Positions 1-11,300 are shown, counted from the stretch's first letter. The stretch: 64,000 bases of DNA from Pyrenula massariospora (GCA_021030905.1 JAGFMI010000008.1:1240001-1304000), one strand, 5' to 3'. Translations and numbers: made by a program. Notes: generated by a model from the sequence alone, not told the origin.

Positions 1-362
1 ACACATCGTAGGTTACAGCCGCTGAAGAATACACTTCCACTGCCTGAATGACCTTGTACACATGGTTCTTCTCCAAAATGTGGCGCAATTACGTTGACCT
101 TGACGGTCTCGGCGCCAATAAGGCAATGACCAGTCGTCTCATATCGATTTACTCCACAAAGGCGAGGGCAGAGATTGCAGTTTCGCAAGTGGGCATAAGC
201 GAGACTGCGCTTCTTAGATGCTTCGATAGGAGAAAGGGTCGCGTAGCGAGGGGTATAATCGTCAAGGAGGAACGGCGGAGCGAGATGGAGACGATGTGAT
301 AGGTTCAGCGTGGTCTTGCGGTGAGATTTATTGAGGGATCTGGGGCGTAGAAGACACTTCAT
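1..362 (-). CDS. PflX-like radical SAM protein, N-terminal part (runs off left edge)
   Basis: The minus-strand frame from an ATG at 362 stays open to the window edge (120 codons) and has no stop. It contains CNLCPRLCGVNR at about residues 77-88, then PHFGEEP and GHSGSGSVFFSGCNLRCV just before the edge. This is the layout of the PflX branch of radical SAM proteins (pyruvate formate-lyase activating-enzyme homologues, COG1313). The GCNLRC at the edge would be the start of the CxxxCxxC cluster motif that binds the 4Fe-4S/SAM centre; its third cysteine lies outside the window. The family is widespread in bacteria and occurs in fungi, and its substrate is unknown. The gene is divergent from the TMEM19-like gene and shares about 360 bp of upstream DNA with it. 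A plus-strand open frame at 48-299 overlaps it and is treated as a shadow. Confidence 0.72.
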   Translation of the reverse strand, partial: MKCLLRPRSLNKSHRKTTLNLSHRLHLAPPFLLDDYTPRYATLSPIEASKKRSLAYAHLRNCNLCPRLCGVNRYETTGHCLIGAETVKVNVIAPHFGEEPCVQGHSGSGSVFFSGCNLRC

Positions 363-720
363 ACTCGTCCTGAATGAGGTCCATTGTAAGGGAGGCAAAT
401 TGCAAGTCGAGATCTCGAAAATAAGGAAGGCAAATCGTCTGTCTGTTCTTGTCGAACGAGAGGCCGAGCAAGCCGCATCAACGTCATTGTTTAGGCTTAA
501 CGATTAAGGCCTAGCTCCCTATGAGCTTCCTTAACATCCGGGCTGCTTACATTTAAGTTCGTTGCAATATGTAAAGGTTAATAGCACAAATTCGAATCTC
601 GAGGTAGTCTTCTGCTCATTATGCATACTGGGTTAGGATTGTGATGTTCCTTGCCACTATCGTCGGATCGCTTGCCATCCTGTGACCTTCAACAGGTTAG
701 CCTACTAACCTACCATAGCA
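363..720. promoter_or_regulatory. Divergent intergenic region
   Basis: This 358-bp spacer separates two divergently transcribed genes, so it should hold both promoters. I see no clear TATA box or other recognisable site. Confidence 0.4.
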
Positions 721-1731
721 ATGCAGCCTCTAATTGCAATTCCGGCAATCTTCGCTCTGCTCTATCGCGCTTGGTCGCATAACTCCCTTACACCCATTGG
801 ACTCTTCTTTGCTGGCCTTACAGCTTCAATTCACGCTACGCATCCTTCCTCTGTTCCCTTCACCCTCCTTGGCGTCTTCTTCCTCGGGGGTACTATTACT
901 ACAAAGATCAAGCACGATGTCAAATCCACCCTCACCCTTTCCTCCAACGGCTCCTCTCCTTCGTCGTCCTCATCATCCTCTCAAGCATCGCCGAGAACAC
1001 ACGTTCAAGTTTTCGCAAATAGCGGTGTCGCTACCTTCCTTGTCCTCCTATCCCTCTCCCCATACGGCACCTCAGGAGCCTGCTATTCGAAGTCCACTCC
1101 CGACCTCTTTCTGACAGGCATAATTGCCAATTACGCCGCTGTTGCCGCAGACACGTTCTCTTCCGAGTTGGGGATATTATCCCGCATGAAGCCTCGCCTC
1201 ATCACAACTTTACAAGTTGTCCCACCAGGGACAAACGGCGGAATCACTCTCGGCGGGCTCTTGGCTGGTCTGGGAGGCGCGGCAACGATCGCTCTCGCAA
1301 GCGTATTGCTCACACCCTTCTGCGACGAGGGCTGGAGCTTCGCTGACAAGGTTGGGTTCGTGGGTGCGGTGACGCTTTGGGGCGGGATCGGATCGGTGTT
1401 GGATAGCTTTCTGGGGGCGTTGTTACAAGCTAGCGTCGTGGATAAAAGGAGCGGAAAGATTGTTGAGGGAGAGGGAGGAGTGAAAGTGCTAGTCACGGCT
1501 AGTCCTGGTGGTCACGAAAGAATGGTAGGCAAAGTGATGCACAGGGACACGCTAAAGGACGGGGATCTACATCAAAGAAAAAAGGAGGAGCTTGCTGGGA
1601 ATATAAAGAGCGAGGGTCCCAGTCGAGCCGTCCTTGCTGGGAGAGACTGGCTGGACAACAATCAGATCAACTTTCTGATGGCTGCGACAATGAGCTTTGG
1701 AGCAATGGGAATCGCGAGCGCGATGCGGTAG
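721..1731 (+). CDS. TMEM19/DUF92 family integral membrane protein
   Basis: Single-exon gene of 336 codons. Family signatures are visible in order: a membrane-embedded GGTITTKIKHD segment near residue 60, QVFANSG near 100, VAADTFSSELG near 142, PRLITT followed by VPPGTNGG near 158-174, and LWGGIGSVLDSFLGALLQAS near 220. Several hydrophobic stretches fit a polytopic protein. A serine-only run at about residues 78-88 is a non-conserved loop. Plant members include VTE6, a phytyl-phosphate kinase of chlorophyll-phytol salvage. The substrate of the fungal proteins is not established, so a role in isoprenoid phosphate metabolism is only an inference. The 3' end lies 110 bp from the convergent secreted-protein gene. 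Confidence 0.85.
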   Translation: MQPLIAIPAIFALLYRAWSHNSLTPIGLFFAGLTASIHATHPSSVPFTLLGVFFLGGTITTKIKHDVKSTLTLSSNGSSPSSSSSSSQASPRTHVQVFANSGVATFLVLLSLSPYGTSGACYSKSTPDLFLTGIIANYAAVAADTFSSELGILSRMKPRLITTLQVVPPGTNGGITLGGLLAGLGGAATIALASVLLTPFCDEGWSFADKVGFVGAVTLWGGIGSVLDSFLGALLQASVVDKRSGKIVEGEGGVKVLVTASPGGHERMVGKVMHRDTLKDGDLHQRKKEELAGNIKSEGPSRAVLAGRDWLDNNQINFLMAATMSFGAMGIASAMR

Positions 1732-1840
1732 CAACCGCCAAGAGCTTTTCTGGTAAACTCTACAATTATTTCCCGACCCACATCCCATAGTCACCACCTC
1801 TGACCACGATGACCCCGATGGAACCGACCTCCACAACCTC

Positions 1841-2404
1841 TCACTTACAATTAGTTCCCCCCGGAACAAACGTCCCATCCGAATTCTCGCACCCACACTC
1901 CCCCGTATTCGGATCCCTAATACACCCCGCCCCCTCGCCGCTGCTCTCCCCACCGCTCCCCCAAAAGAACGTCCAACAGTCCGCATCCACGTCCGTCAAC
2001 TGCGCGTCCGTCGGCGCCGCGCACGTGTACGCCGAACACGTCCCGTAGGGCGCGCCGTGCGACGAGTCGAATTTGTGGTCCGTCACGAAGACGGCGAAGG
2101 TCTGGGTGCCGCTGACGCGGGTGTTGTGGCTGCATTCGGCGGCTTGGATGTCGGTGGAGACTTTGGTTGCTGTGGAGGGGCGTTAGATGTGAGAATGCAA
2201 AGGGGAGGTTAAGGGGGCCGAACCGGAGCAGGCGGTTGTGCCTGGGCATTTGCCCTTTGTGTTGGAGGTGGCCGGGTCGAGGGTGCGTCTGAGGATGTAT
2301 TTGCCGTGGGAGAAGGGGGTGGCTGTTGTTGAGGGGATGGCATAGAGGCCGGCAAGGAGGGCGGTGAGGATGGTTGGAACGAAATGCATCGTGAGGATGA
2401 GCAC
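1841..2404 (-). CDS. Small secreted cysteine-rich protein (effector-like)
   Basis: Two exons, 1841..2169 and 2224..2389 (or 2404 from an ATG five codons upstream), are joined across a 54-nt intron with an atypical GTTCGG donor, a CATCTAACGCC branch region and a CCACAG acceptor. The reading frame is preserved exactly. The product is 164 aa from the ATG at 2389. It starts with a clear signal peptide (MHFVPTILTALLAGLYAIPS) followed by a mature part with 10 cysteines, compatible with five disulfides. A C-terminal stretch is rich in C, G, D and E and ends GGTNCK. I recognise no named family. Small size, secretion and cysteine richness suggest an effector, antimicrobial or cell-wall protein, but that is inference. 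The unusual donor is the weakest part of the model. Confidence 0.68.
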
Positions 2405-3255
2405 GAGGTTTGGGGAGGAGAGATGTTTGAACGAATAACTACGGCAGATGGCCTGTGAAATAAGATAGAAAACGTTTCCCAGGCCATGAGTGGCATTTTA
2501 TATAAATTCATGTCTTAGAGCGCGGCTCTTAAGGCTAGAAGATCATCCCGCCCCTTTAACGTTAGCAAGCAATCTACTTGAGGCTCCGGCAACCAGGGTG
2601 TCCATGCTCTTCCTTCGGATCACTTCAATGGGAGAACACGGCCTAAAATGCTTGTAATGAATCAAGTTAGTCAACCTGAGACGCCCGGATGGGGATACTT
2701 TGTTGGGGACAAGCAAGTTTATCTTTCTGAAACTTGTGGTGGAGAACAGACGAATTGAGAATTTCGGGTTGATGCCAAGCATGAAACAGGATCTCTGCTG
2801 AAGGTTAAGGAGAGAAGTCGGAACTTTAAAGAGATATAATACGAGATTTATTTATCTAAATCCGTGAAAGCCCACTAAACATGGAGTATACGTTGATTTG
2901 CTTACATCTGGACGAAAGGTTAAGCTGCTGTAGGGTTAGTCCCTTGCGATCCTTTCCATTCAGATTATTACAAGAGCAGCTGTAGATCGAAACGAAACGA
3001 GCTCAACAACTTGGACACGAATCGAGAAATATATTCAATGCTTCCTTGTGACCATGAGATCTGCACAAGTCGAAGACCGCTCTATCCTAACATGCAGACC
3101 GCTAGTACGTAGAAAAGAACTACTTTCTCGACATCATTCCTTTACAGCTGTGATACCAGTCAAATACTTGTGCAGAAGACTCTCTGACAAAATGTATCGA
3201 TAGGCATAGGTCGGCTTTTCAGCAACGAATGATCTCATGTAGAGATTCAGGAAGA
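2405..3255. other. Gene-free stretch
   Basis: About 850 bp upstream of the secreted protein gene and downstream of the next minus-strand gene. Short open frames here show no recognisable domain or splice-supported structure. I see no repeat or RNA gene. Confidence 0.4.
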
Positions 3256-5304
3256 TCAATCCCGTTCCTTTGTCGACTCCTCACTCGCCGTAGTTGTATC
3301 ATTTTCATTGGACGAATTGCCCAATTGTGACGGAAATTCTGACGTGATCTGAGCTGGACTCTTAGCTTTCTCCCTATCAAGGATTGACTCATGAGCTACG
3401 CCGTTTTTCAGAGGGCTAGATGGGTGTGGAGCGGACGTCGGGGATTGCGCGAGAGGTGATGTCGTTCCAAAGGTGTGAGATGTCCGCCGCTGCGATTGAG
3501 AGACATGGAGCGGAGCAGGCTTTGGGAGGTTTCGTCGTTCGAGCTCGGTTGGGGACAGTGTACTAAAGAGCTGAGATTCGCCAGGCGGTGGAGAGGATCT
3601 CTGTAACTCGGACTCATGATTGATTTACGAAGGAGGATGTGTGGTGACAGGACTTGGTCGCCGTTCACTTGAAGGAGCAGACGGAACGCTTTTTCGCCGG
3701 TCAACTGGCGGTTTATCGTGCGAATCGGCGCGGTCGTTTATTGGAGGGGTGGAAGGGTCTGCTGAGGAGTCGAAGGTAAGGCGTGTGTTGCTTTTCATTA
3801 TCGTAGGATGTGCGGCCGCTCCAGGCAGGCTGTTTACCCAAGTCTTTGGGAGATTGGCCACTGTCTGACTTACGCCAACTTCATCCTCGACGGCTGGTAA
3901 CTTTTCTTCTACCATGCTGAAAGTTGACGTTGGTGAAGAGCGCTTCACAGTATCGCTCTGCCGACCAATATTCCCAATCTTTGGGTCTCCTATGGCCGTC
4001 ACCTTTGATATGAGACTGGGGTCCTTTGTTCGCCGCTTCTCTTTGTCGTCTGCTTCAAACTCCACCCTGTTGGCCAGTGTGTCAAAGTTGCGACAGTGTC
4101 TTCGAGCCGCGAATTCTGCTTCTTCTCTTGCTTCCTGTGTAGGCGACAGCTCTCCCTCTCGCCACCAAGGCCAAAGGAGCGTATGCGTCCCAACTTCACC
4201 AAAGACCTCCACAAGTCTTTGCAACTCGTAAGCAAATGCCTGTTTCCGTTCTAATACCGTGCCTTTGCTCTCAAGATGTTTTCTCAAATCCTCAATTGTC
4301 CATTGATATCGTATAGATCGTCTTACGTTCATTGCTCGGCGCTCAAGAGCGTCATTTCTTTCAACCTCAGACAGTACAGAGAGGTCTGCAAGCCCCCTTT
4401 CGTTTTCCAGAAACTCGTAATCAAAGCCACTACAACGCGCTGCCTTCCTGAGAATTTCTGGAAAGTTTTTCAGCTCTTCTGCTGACCTGAGACCTTCTTC
4501 TTCTGCGAGAGCGACAATGTCATCCTCATACTCGCTCACGAGACCCGGAAGAAGACTGCCCTCAATGAAGTGCCCGGCACAGGGAAATGATCGGAGGAAA
4601 GCTTTTGCTGCCTCTGTCCGCCTGTGATGTTTGTGTGCGACCATGCCAACCCAAAATTGGCACTTAGCCCACAATGGCACATATTCGAGAGAGTCTGCAA
4701 GATACAAGGCAGCTGATACCTTTCGGGCGGCTATATCGTAATGATCTTGTTGGACGTGCACACGGGTCTGGTTTAATAAGTTTTGGAGAACGTTTTCCCG
4801 CGTAGCATCCGGTACGTTGACGTAGATGAATGGGCTATTCGTGCCTCGTACTGTAAGTGGCCTTGTCCGAACTTGAGGAAGTCCCTCGGGAATCAGTTTC
4901 GTAATTCTCGTCTGCTCAGCTAATGCGTCAGGAGAGAGACGCTCTTTACCATCTCTCTTTCTCCATGATTTCGAGGCTTTGAGAGCAGTTTTCACTGAGC
5001 TCTTAATCTCTTCAATGCCTGGCAATTCTTTGATATCTACCTCCTCTAGATCGTCTTCAGGCCAGCTGGGCGGGAAAATGCGATCCCTACCGGCAAGATA
5101 CGAGTTTTGGTGGAGATCGCCGACGATCTTTGCTGGGAGACGTTCGAACAGTGTCTGTTCAAGTTTGGTTCGTTTTTCAAGTATTTTCTCATCATGCCGC
5201 TCGTTTTCGGCCTGGAAATTTTTCCTGGCTTCCAGACACTGCGCATTTTCGGCTTCTATAGAATTTTGACGTTTCTCAAAGAGACGGAACCATCCTCCTG
5301 CCAT
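3256..5304 (-). CDS. Hypothetical protein with helical core and disordered tail
   Basis: An ATG at 5304 opens 559 codons ending at a TAA at 3625-3627. The same frame then stays open for another 122 codons to a TGA at 3256-3258, with similar Ser/Pro-rich composition. A 66-nt intron at 3563..3628 (GTAAAT donor, CTCTTTAG acceptor) would remove the TAA and give complement(3256..3562, 3629..5304), 660 aa. If unspliced, the protein is 559 aa. Residues 1-60 are strongly charged and probably coiled coil. Residues about 170-270 contain helices in a TPR-like rhythm (AARKVSAALYLADSL, then AKCQFWVGMV). The last 200 residues are low-complexity and probably disordered. No family recognised. The next gene upstream on the same strand encodes a protein of similar layout. 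Confidence 0.65.
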
Positions 5305-5798
5305 ATAGACTTCCTTTAGTCAACGGTAATTACATGTTGGCATGTGCGGCATTGGAGCACGTACTACGGTTGATCAAAGCGATACAAAACTACTGGATGA
5401 AACATAGAGCGCGATTTCTTTGATAGAAAGCTCCGGATGCGGAAGACTACTGATTTGCCACTAATAAAAGTATTAACCAAGATAGGAGGATCAGATTTCT
5501 AGTGAACAGAAATGGTAATAAAATGGTCTACAGAAGAGTTGACGTGAATGCGAGAAACTGAGAGAGATGATCAGCATTGAGCACGTAGAGAAAGAGTTTC
5601 TAATTTCGCTGTCACAATCGTGTTGCAACCACGAAGCCACGATACCTTGGATCGAAAACGTTGGAGAAAACAAACGGATATTTGTAACTAGTTGTTTGAA
5701 TGAACGAAGGTTTTGATAGCGATCGTGCATGCGTTAATAAGAAACTGTGAGAGTTCTTCGTCCAGGTCTCAAAACTTCTAATAAAATGGATTGCACCA
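5305..5798. other. Intergenic spacer between two same-strand genes
   Basis: About 490 bp, fairly A/T-rich, presumably the promoter of the 3256-5304 gene and the 3' end of the next one. No recognisable site or gene. Confidence 0.35.
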
Positions 5799-7172
5799 TT
5801 AGGCAAGCTTTCTAATCGGGTTCGATGAGGTTGGCGCGTTGGTCGTCTGCTTCAGCGAGGTTTGGTGAGCGCGATTTTTGTCATGATCTGGAGATGTGAG
5901 GTCTTCATAATACTGGACTGGTTGTCCATTATTTTCGCGATTTTGTCCGGTTGCCTCAGGTGGCCTTTCTGATAAAGATTGCGCTGATGCGGTTGGTTTA
6001 ACGATCCCTGTGGGGTTGGTGGGTTGCCCGTACGGCGACTTTGATGGTTCAATAGAATCCGCAATGGCTTCAGCTGCGTCCCATCCCATCGGTCTTGCAT
6101 GTTTGGGCATTGAACCCAATAGCTCGTTAATCTCGGCATGGCGTTTTTGCGCAGCAAGATCCTTGATTCGCTCATTCAATTTCTGCTCTGCTGCAAGCTG
6201 TGATGGAGTTGGAGGCAGCGGAGATTTAGATATGGAACCGGCGCTTCTGAAAGATTGCTGGTCGCCCTTACCATGTTTTGGGTCGAGGGGCTCAGTTTCT
6301 CCTTCGTCGAAAGCTGCTTGAACAAGATCCAATGAAGACGGCCGAGCTTTCCGTGTCCCATCAATTTTAGTCGCTGTTTGAATATAATCCAGATGCGGCG
6401 AGCGGGGATTTAAACCAGATGAGGGAGGCTCTATTGGGGAGCCTGTGGGCCATCTAGGGACGTCATCTTGCTGTGCGGGTTCGGATTGAATGAGAGGATC
6501 TGGTCCAACGTGCGCTGCAATGCGTCTGTCAAGTTCTGCAAGCCATTTCTGAATGGCTCCGTGATAAGCTTCTGTGCATTGAGCCTTTGCGAGAAGCCAA
6601 TGCGCCGCTAGCCAATTAGATTGGGTGATGTACAATCGAGCTTGGAGGTAGAAAGCAACGCCTCTTTGCTGATTATAATCGTGGTGATTGCACTGTTGCA
6701 AAACTTTACTCACCATCGGAAAAGCATCGTTTGTTTCCTTATGATTGCAAAGTATGGCAGCTTCTAGCAGCTGAAACCAAAGTCGATCACCGGTATTGTA
6801 GTGAGCACGAATCTGCATGGATTGAAGCATGTTTAAAGCTGACTGGGGGTTTTGCAAATCATTATTCCATGCGTCTTCCACCCGACCGAAAAGAGCTTGC
6901 GTCTCGGGCGTGCTACACCAAAGACCTGCAATCCATCGCTCTTCGGACAGCGGCTTCTGAAATGCAACAACAGTGTCGGTGTCATCAGTCTGAGCTACCT
7001 CTGCAAATGACTGCGATGCCTGAACCTTCAGCGTCTGGAGCTCGTCTTCCAGTGCCTGGATCGTATCTAAGGCATGATCAAGAGCATAGCCTAAGTGCCG
7101 TACTTGCAGACTTTGTTTGCGGAATTCTTCTACAACTTGTAGTAATGTTTCTCGGCCCTTATTGTTCGTCAT
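5799..7172 (-). CDS. Hypothetical protein with TPR-like helices
   Basis: Single-exon gene of 457 codons from an ATG at 7172. The N-terminus (about residues 8-55) is a predicted coiled coil with repeated leucines. Residues about 95-215 form alternating amphipathic helices resembling tetratricopeptide repeats (SALNMLQSMQIRAHYNTGD, then AFYLQARLYITQSNWLAA). From about residue 225 the protein is Pro/Ser/Gln-rich and probably disordered, with a short helical island near 310-350 (EQKLNERIKDLAAQKRHAEINELLGSMPK). I recognise no catalytic motif or named family. It is transcribed in the same direction as the 3256-5304 gene and resembles it in architecture, so the pair may be functionally linked, but I cannot show homology by eye. 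Confidence 0.65.
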   Translation of the reverse strand: MTNNKGRETLLQVVEEFRKQSLQVRHLGYALDHALDTIQALEDELQTLKVQASQSFAEVAQTDDTDTVVAFQKPLSEERWIAGLWCSTPETQALFGRVEDAWNNDLQNPQSALNMLQSMQIRAHYNTGDRLWFQLLEAAILCNHKETNDAFPMVSKVLQQCNHHDYNQQRGVAFYLQARLYITQSNWLAAHWLLAKAQCTEAYHGAIQKWLAELDRRIAAHVGPDPLIQSEPAQQDDVPRWPTGSPIEPPSSGLNPRSPHLDYIQTATKIDGTRKARPSSLDLVQAAFDEGETEPLDPKHGKGDQQSFRSAGSISKSPLPPTPSQLAAEQKLNERIKDLAAQKRHAEINELLGSMPKHARPMGWDAAEAIADSIEPSKSPYGQPTNPTGIVKPTASAQSLSERPPEATGQNRENNGQPVQYYEDLTSPDHDKNRAHQTSLKQTTNAPTSSNPIRKLA

Positions 7173-8352
7173 GTTGACTGATGAAATGATTCCGAGTCAA
7201 AATTTTCACAGAAACCATGGGCGGCCGGTGCCAGTTGTCTGCCCGTGTGTGCGCTTCCATTTTCTTTGTCGCTGCAGGCAATGGCCGGAAAAGGCATCCT
7301 TCAACAAGGAATCCCAGGCTTTGATGTTGAGAAGTAGAAGCAGCGTGGAATTGTGTAAGGAGAAAATGTTTGAAGAACTCCGTACACCTAAGCAAGCACC
7401 ACTACGACATGGCAATCGACCATCAGCCGACCAAGCAGCGAAAGATTCATTCTGCACCATGAGGTTGAGGCGAAAGCCAATCATGGTTTTTTGTGGTCTT
7501 TTGTTTCCACGCATGTGTGATTACTCAGGTACCTAGGTATGTAGCTCACCGTCAATTGCGCTCCAAACAATGGAAAGGCTGGCATGGGCAGGAAAGAAGC
7601 CTTGGCGAATCACGTGCATGATGCGTAATCTGTGGCTTTTGGCGCTCTTCTTCGCCTCTCTCAACTCCAACGTCTGTTTCAAGCTCCCTTCTCCGGTGAC
7701 AACCTCGTATCTGCCCTGGCTCTCACATGAGAAAGAACCCTCTCAACACCAGTCCACAGTAACACAACGTACAACAAATCTTCTCTCAATCCTTTTCCTA
7801 CTATACGTCATTCCGTGCTCTCGATTTAGGCTCCGTCCGGGTTTTCCGCACCCTAAACCACTCCAACTTCCTGGTTGGTAAGGCCTAGTCTGCTGCCCGC
7901 AGCATCTGACGTGCTGTACTTGCCACGGGCATGCTGCTAAATCTTTCGGGTGGTTCACGGTCCTCGTCGAGATGTTACGAAGCAAATACATCCGTCATGC
8001 CCCCACTCAGATTCTTGTGGGGAAGATTTACGGCACTTGGTCATCGGGGATGGCGCCATATGGCCATTTTTCGCCACTCCATCGAAAGGTCTCTTAGGCA
8101 CGGCTTCTCGAACTAAAATTTGAATCTCGCCGATCCTCACCCGCCTATTTTGTGGGGAATAAGCCAGGAACATGTGGCTTACATGAAACGTTCTCACGGA
8201 TGTTTGTCTGGTTGGCCTACCGGCCTCTTGGGCCCATCGCCCTTAAGCTGACTTGGCAAAATGCTCACTGATCGCCTGAAGAGGACAATAGTTACCGCTA
8301 TTTTGGTCCTGATGGATATACTAGCTACATAGGAAGATTTTGTAGGTTTTAT
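7173..8352. other. Gene-free stretch upstream of egt1
   Basis: About 1.2 kb between the divergent hypothetical gene and egt1. Several short open frames on both strands lack start context, domains or splice support. A CACGTG hexamer occurs near 7611. I see no RNA gene or repeat. Confidence 0.35.
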
Positions 8353-11300
8353 ATGACATCTTTGACGAACCTGGGTCCCGCTTTCGACAATATATCTACT
8401 GTTCCATTCCCCAGACGAATGCCCATTATCAAAACCAAGATGGCCTTGAAAAAAGCTAATCACGTGGAGGTCATCGATATCCGTCAAACGAAACTCGACA
8501 TTGCTCTTCCTGAACTGATCCTAGAAGGTCTCAATCCACAGGATGGCTCTCCGAGGCATATGCCAACCCTTGTGCTTTACGACGGTATGGAATACGTTCC
8601 GAATAGATTCGAAGCCATTACTAATAGGTTGCAGAAGCGGGATTGAAGCTCTTTGAGAAGATCACGTACCTTGAAGACTATTATTTGACAAATGCTGAAA
8701 TCGAGGTTTTGGAAGCCAATGCGGCCGCCATTGCTAGTCGAATACCTGAGCACTCTCTGCTGATTGAGCTTGGAAGTGGGTACGTATCAAAATGTCATCT
8801 GGCCTAGAGCTTCTTCTGGAGTTAATTGTGAACGAAAAGCAACTTGAGGAAGGTAGAGATTCTCCTTAAAGCTTTCGAAAAAGCCTGCAAGACGGTACAA
8901 TATTTTGCCTTGGATGTATCGCTTGCAGAGCTTGAGCGAACTTTCTCGGAAATCTCCGTAGAGGAGTTCAACTATGTAAAGCTATCAGCGCTTCATGGAA
9001 CTTATGACGATGGCCTCGCATGGCTGGCTAAACCAGATAATCTGGAGAAGCCGAAAGTCGTCATGTCACTTGGGTCCTCGATCGGCAACTTCTCTCGCAA
9101 TGAAGCTGCTCGGTTTTTGAATGGATTCGCAAAAGTGCTGAGCAAATCTGATTCTGTGATCGTCGGACTTGACGCCTGTCAAAACCCATCGCGCGTGTTC
9201 CGAGCATACAATGACCACCTGAACGTCACTCTTGAGTTTTACTGGAATGGTCTCGCCAATGCAAATCGACTTCTTGGCTTTGAGGCTTTTAAACAAGGCG
9301 AGTGGGACGTCTTAGGCCAATACAACCAGAAGCTTGGTGGCCATGAGGCTTTTTACGTGGCTCGTATGAATGTGAAGATCGGTGAAGCCCAAATCACGAA
9401 AGGAGAACGTGTAAAGGTCGAAGAGTCTCTAAAATATTCTGGAACCCAAAGCAACGAGCTTTGGCGTGCCGCGGGGTTGGTTCCAAATGCCACCTTTACC
9501 AACCAACGGGGAGACTATAGTAAGTTTGCTCTCATCGGATTTCGGGGTGAAGAGGACTTAGCGCCCTTCACGTGATTGTTGACGCTATCCCAATCTAAAC
9601 ACGATCATGATTATATAATGATGGACCTCCATTACTACCTTACCTTAGATGGATTCTTTTCATCTACGTGTTCACTAATTGTTCTTTCTGTTCTTACTAA
9701 TACTGTACTCGAGAGCACTCTTTTGCCAGATCTTGCGCAAGTAGGGAAGGCAGCCACGACACTGACCTTTAATAGATATCCACATGGCTTCCTCATCGAC
9801 CTTTAAGCTTCCAGCAAAGCCTGAGGTATATGCGCCCACCCCTGTTCCGTCAGCTGCAGAATGGGAAGATTTATGGTCCGCATGGGATACTGTGACGAAA
9901 GGAATGATCCCGAAAGAAGAACTTCTTGATAAGCCCATCAAATTGAGAAACAGTCTCATCTTCTACCTCGGCCATATCCCTACCTTTGCTGGTATGATTA
10001 ATTGTTAAGATGGTTCAATAATGCTGATGACTTTAGACATGCACATGACAAGGGCCACTGACGAGAAGTCCACGGAGCCTACATACTATCCATCTATATT
10101 CGAACGCGGAATCGATCCTGACGTTGATAATCCCGAACATTGTCACTCTCATAGTGCGATCCCTGATCAATGGCCGCCATTGGGAGAAATCTTGGATTTC
10201 CAAGAAAAGGTTCGTGCACGGGTGAGAGCATTGAATACATCTAATGTGGCAAACACGAATCGGAAATTAAACCGCGCCTTCTGGCTCGTATTCGAGCATG
10301 AGGCGATGCATCTCGAGACCTTCTTGTACATGCTCCTGCAGAGCCAGAGAGTCCTTGCTCCGCCAGGATCTCAAACTCCAGATTTTCGCGCAGTCGCTGC
10401 CAAGGCTCGGCAACAAGCCGTCCCCAACCAATGGTTCCGCATTCCAGATTCCGCCGTGACGCTTGGCTTGAACGACCCCGAACATGATTTTGGTCCAGAT
10501 CGCTTCTTTGGATGGGACAATGAACGACCAGTAAGGACCGTCCATGTTGATGCCTTTGAGGCTCAAGCAAGACCCATCACCAATGGAGAATATGCCCGAT
10601 TCCTCGAGAAAAATAACATCTATGACTTTCCAGCATCATGGTCCCTGGGAACAGACACTGCGCTAAACGGTGTTCGGAATAGTCACGATATAACAACTTT
10701 GGATGAGCAAACTGACCCATTTCGTCCCAGCCCTCATTTTGTGGGTGGCAAGTCTGTCCGCACGGTCTATGGCCTAGTTCCACTCGAGCATACTCTTGAC
10801 TGGCCGGTGATGGCCTCTTACAATGAGCTTGCCGCTTACGCGAAATGGATGGGTGGAAGAATACCCACGCTTGAAGAGGCAAGAAGTATCTACAGCTATG
10901 TTGAGGCCTTGAAACGGGAAGATGCTGAAAAAGTTCAAAGCCCTTTGATATCGGCGGTAAACGGGTATGGCTCGGGATCATTCCATTTTTCATTTGATGC
11001 TAATACTTTTCAATAGCCATCTCTCTAACGACGGTGTCGAGGAATCACCTCCACAAGGCAGTGGCCTCGCTAGTCTCGTCAATGGTGAACATCACGAATC
11101 CAATTCCCGAGATATCTTTATTGACCTCGAAGGATGCAATGTTGGTTTTCATCATTGGCATCCGGTCCCCGTGACACCAAATGGCAACAAACTCTGTGGC
11201 CAAAGTGACATGGGGGGTGTTTGGGAATGGACAAGTTCACCATTGGCGAACTTTGAGGGTTTCAAACCGATGGATCTCTACCCAGCCTATACAGGTGAGA

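Noticed and set aside
48-299. Plus-strand 83-codon open frame at the left edge
   Set aside because: It lies antisense to the PflX-like gene and has no recognisable feature.
1217-1870. LQVVPPGTN in the TMEM19-like protein and a similar LQLVPPGTN reading opposite the secreted-protein C-terminus
   Set aside because: About 30 bases are loosely alike, but there is no extension of similarity. Coincidence is more likely than duplication.
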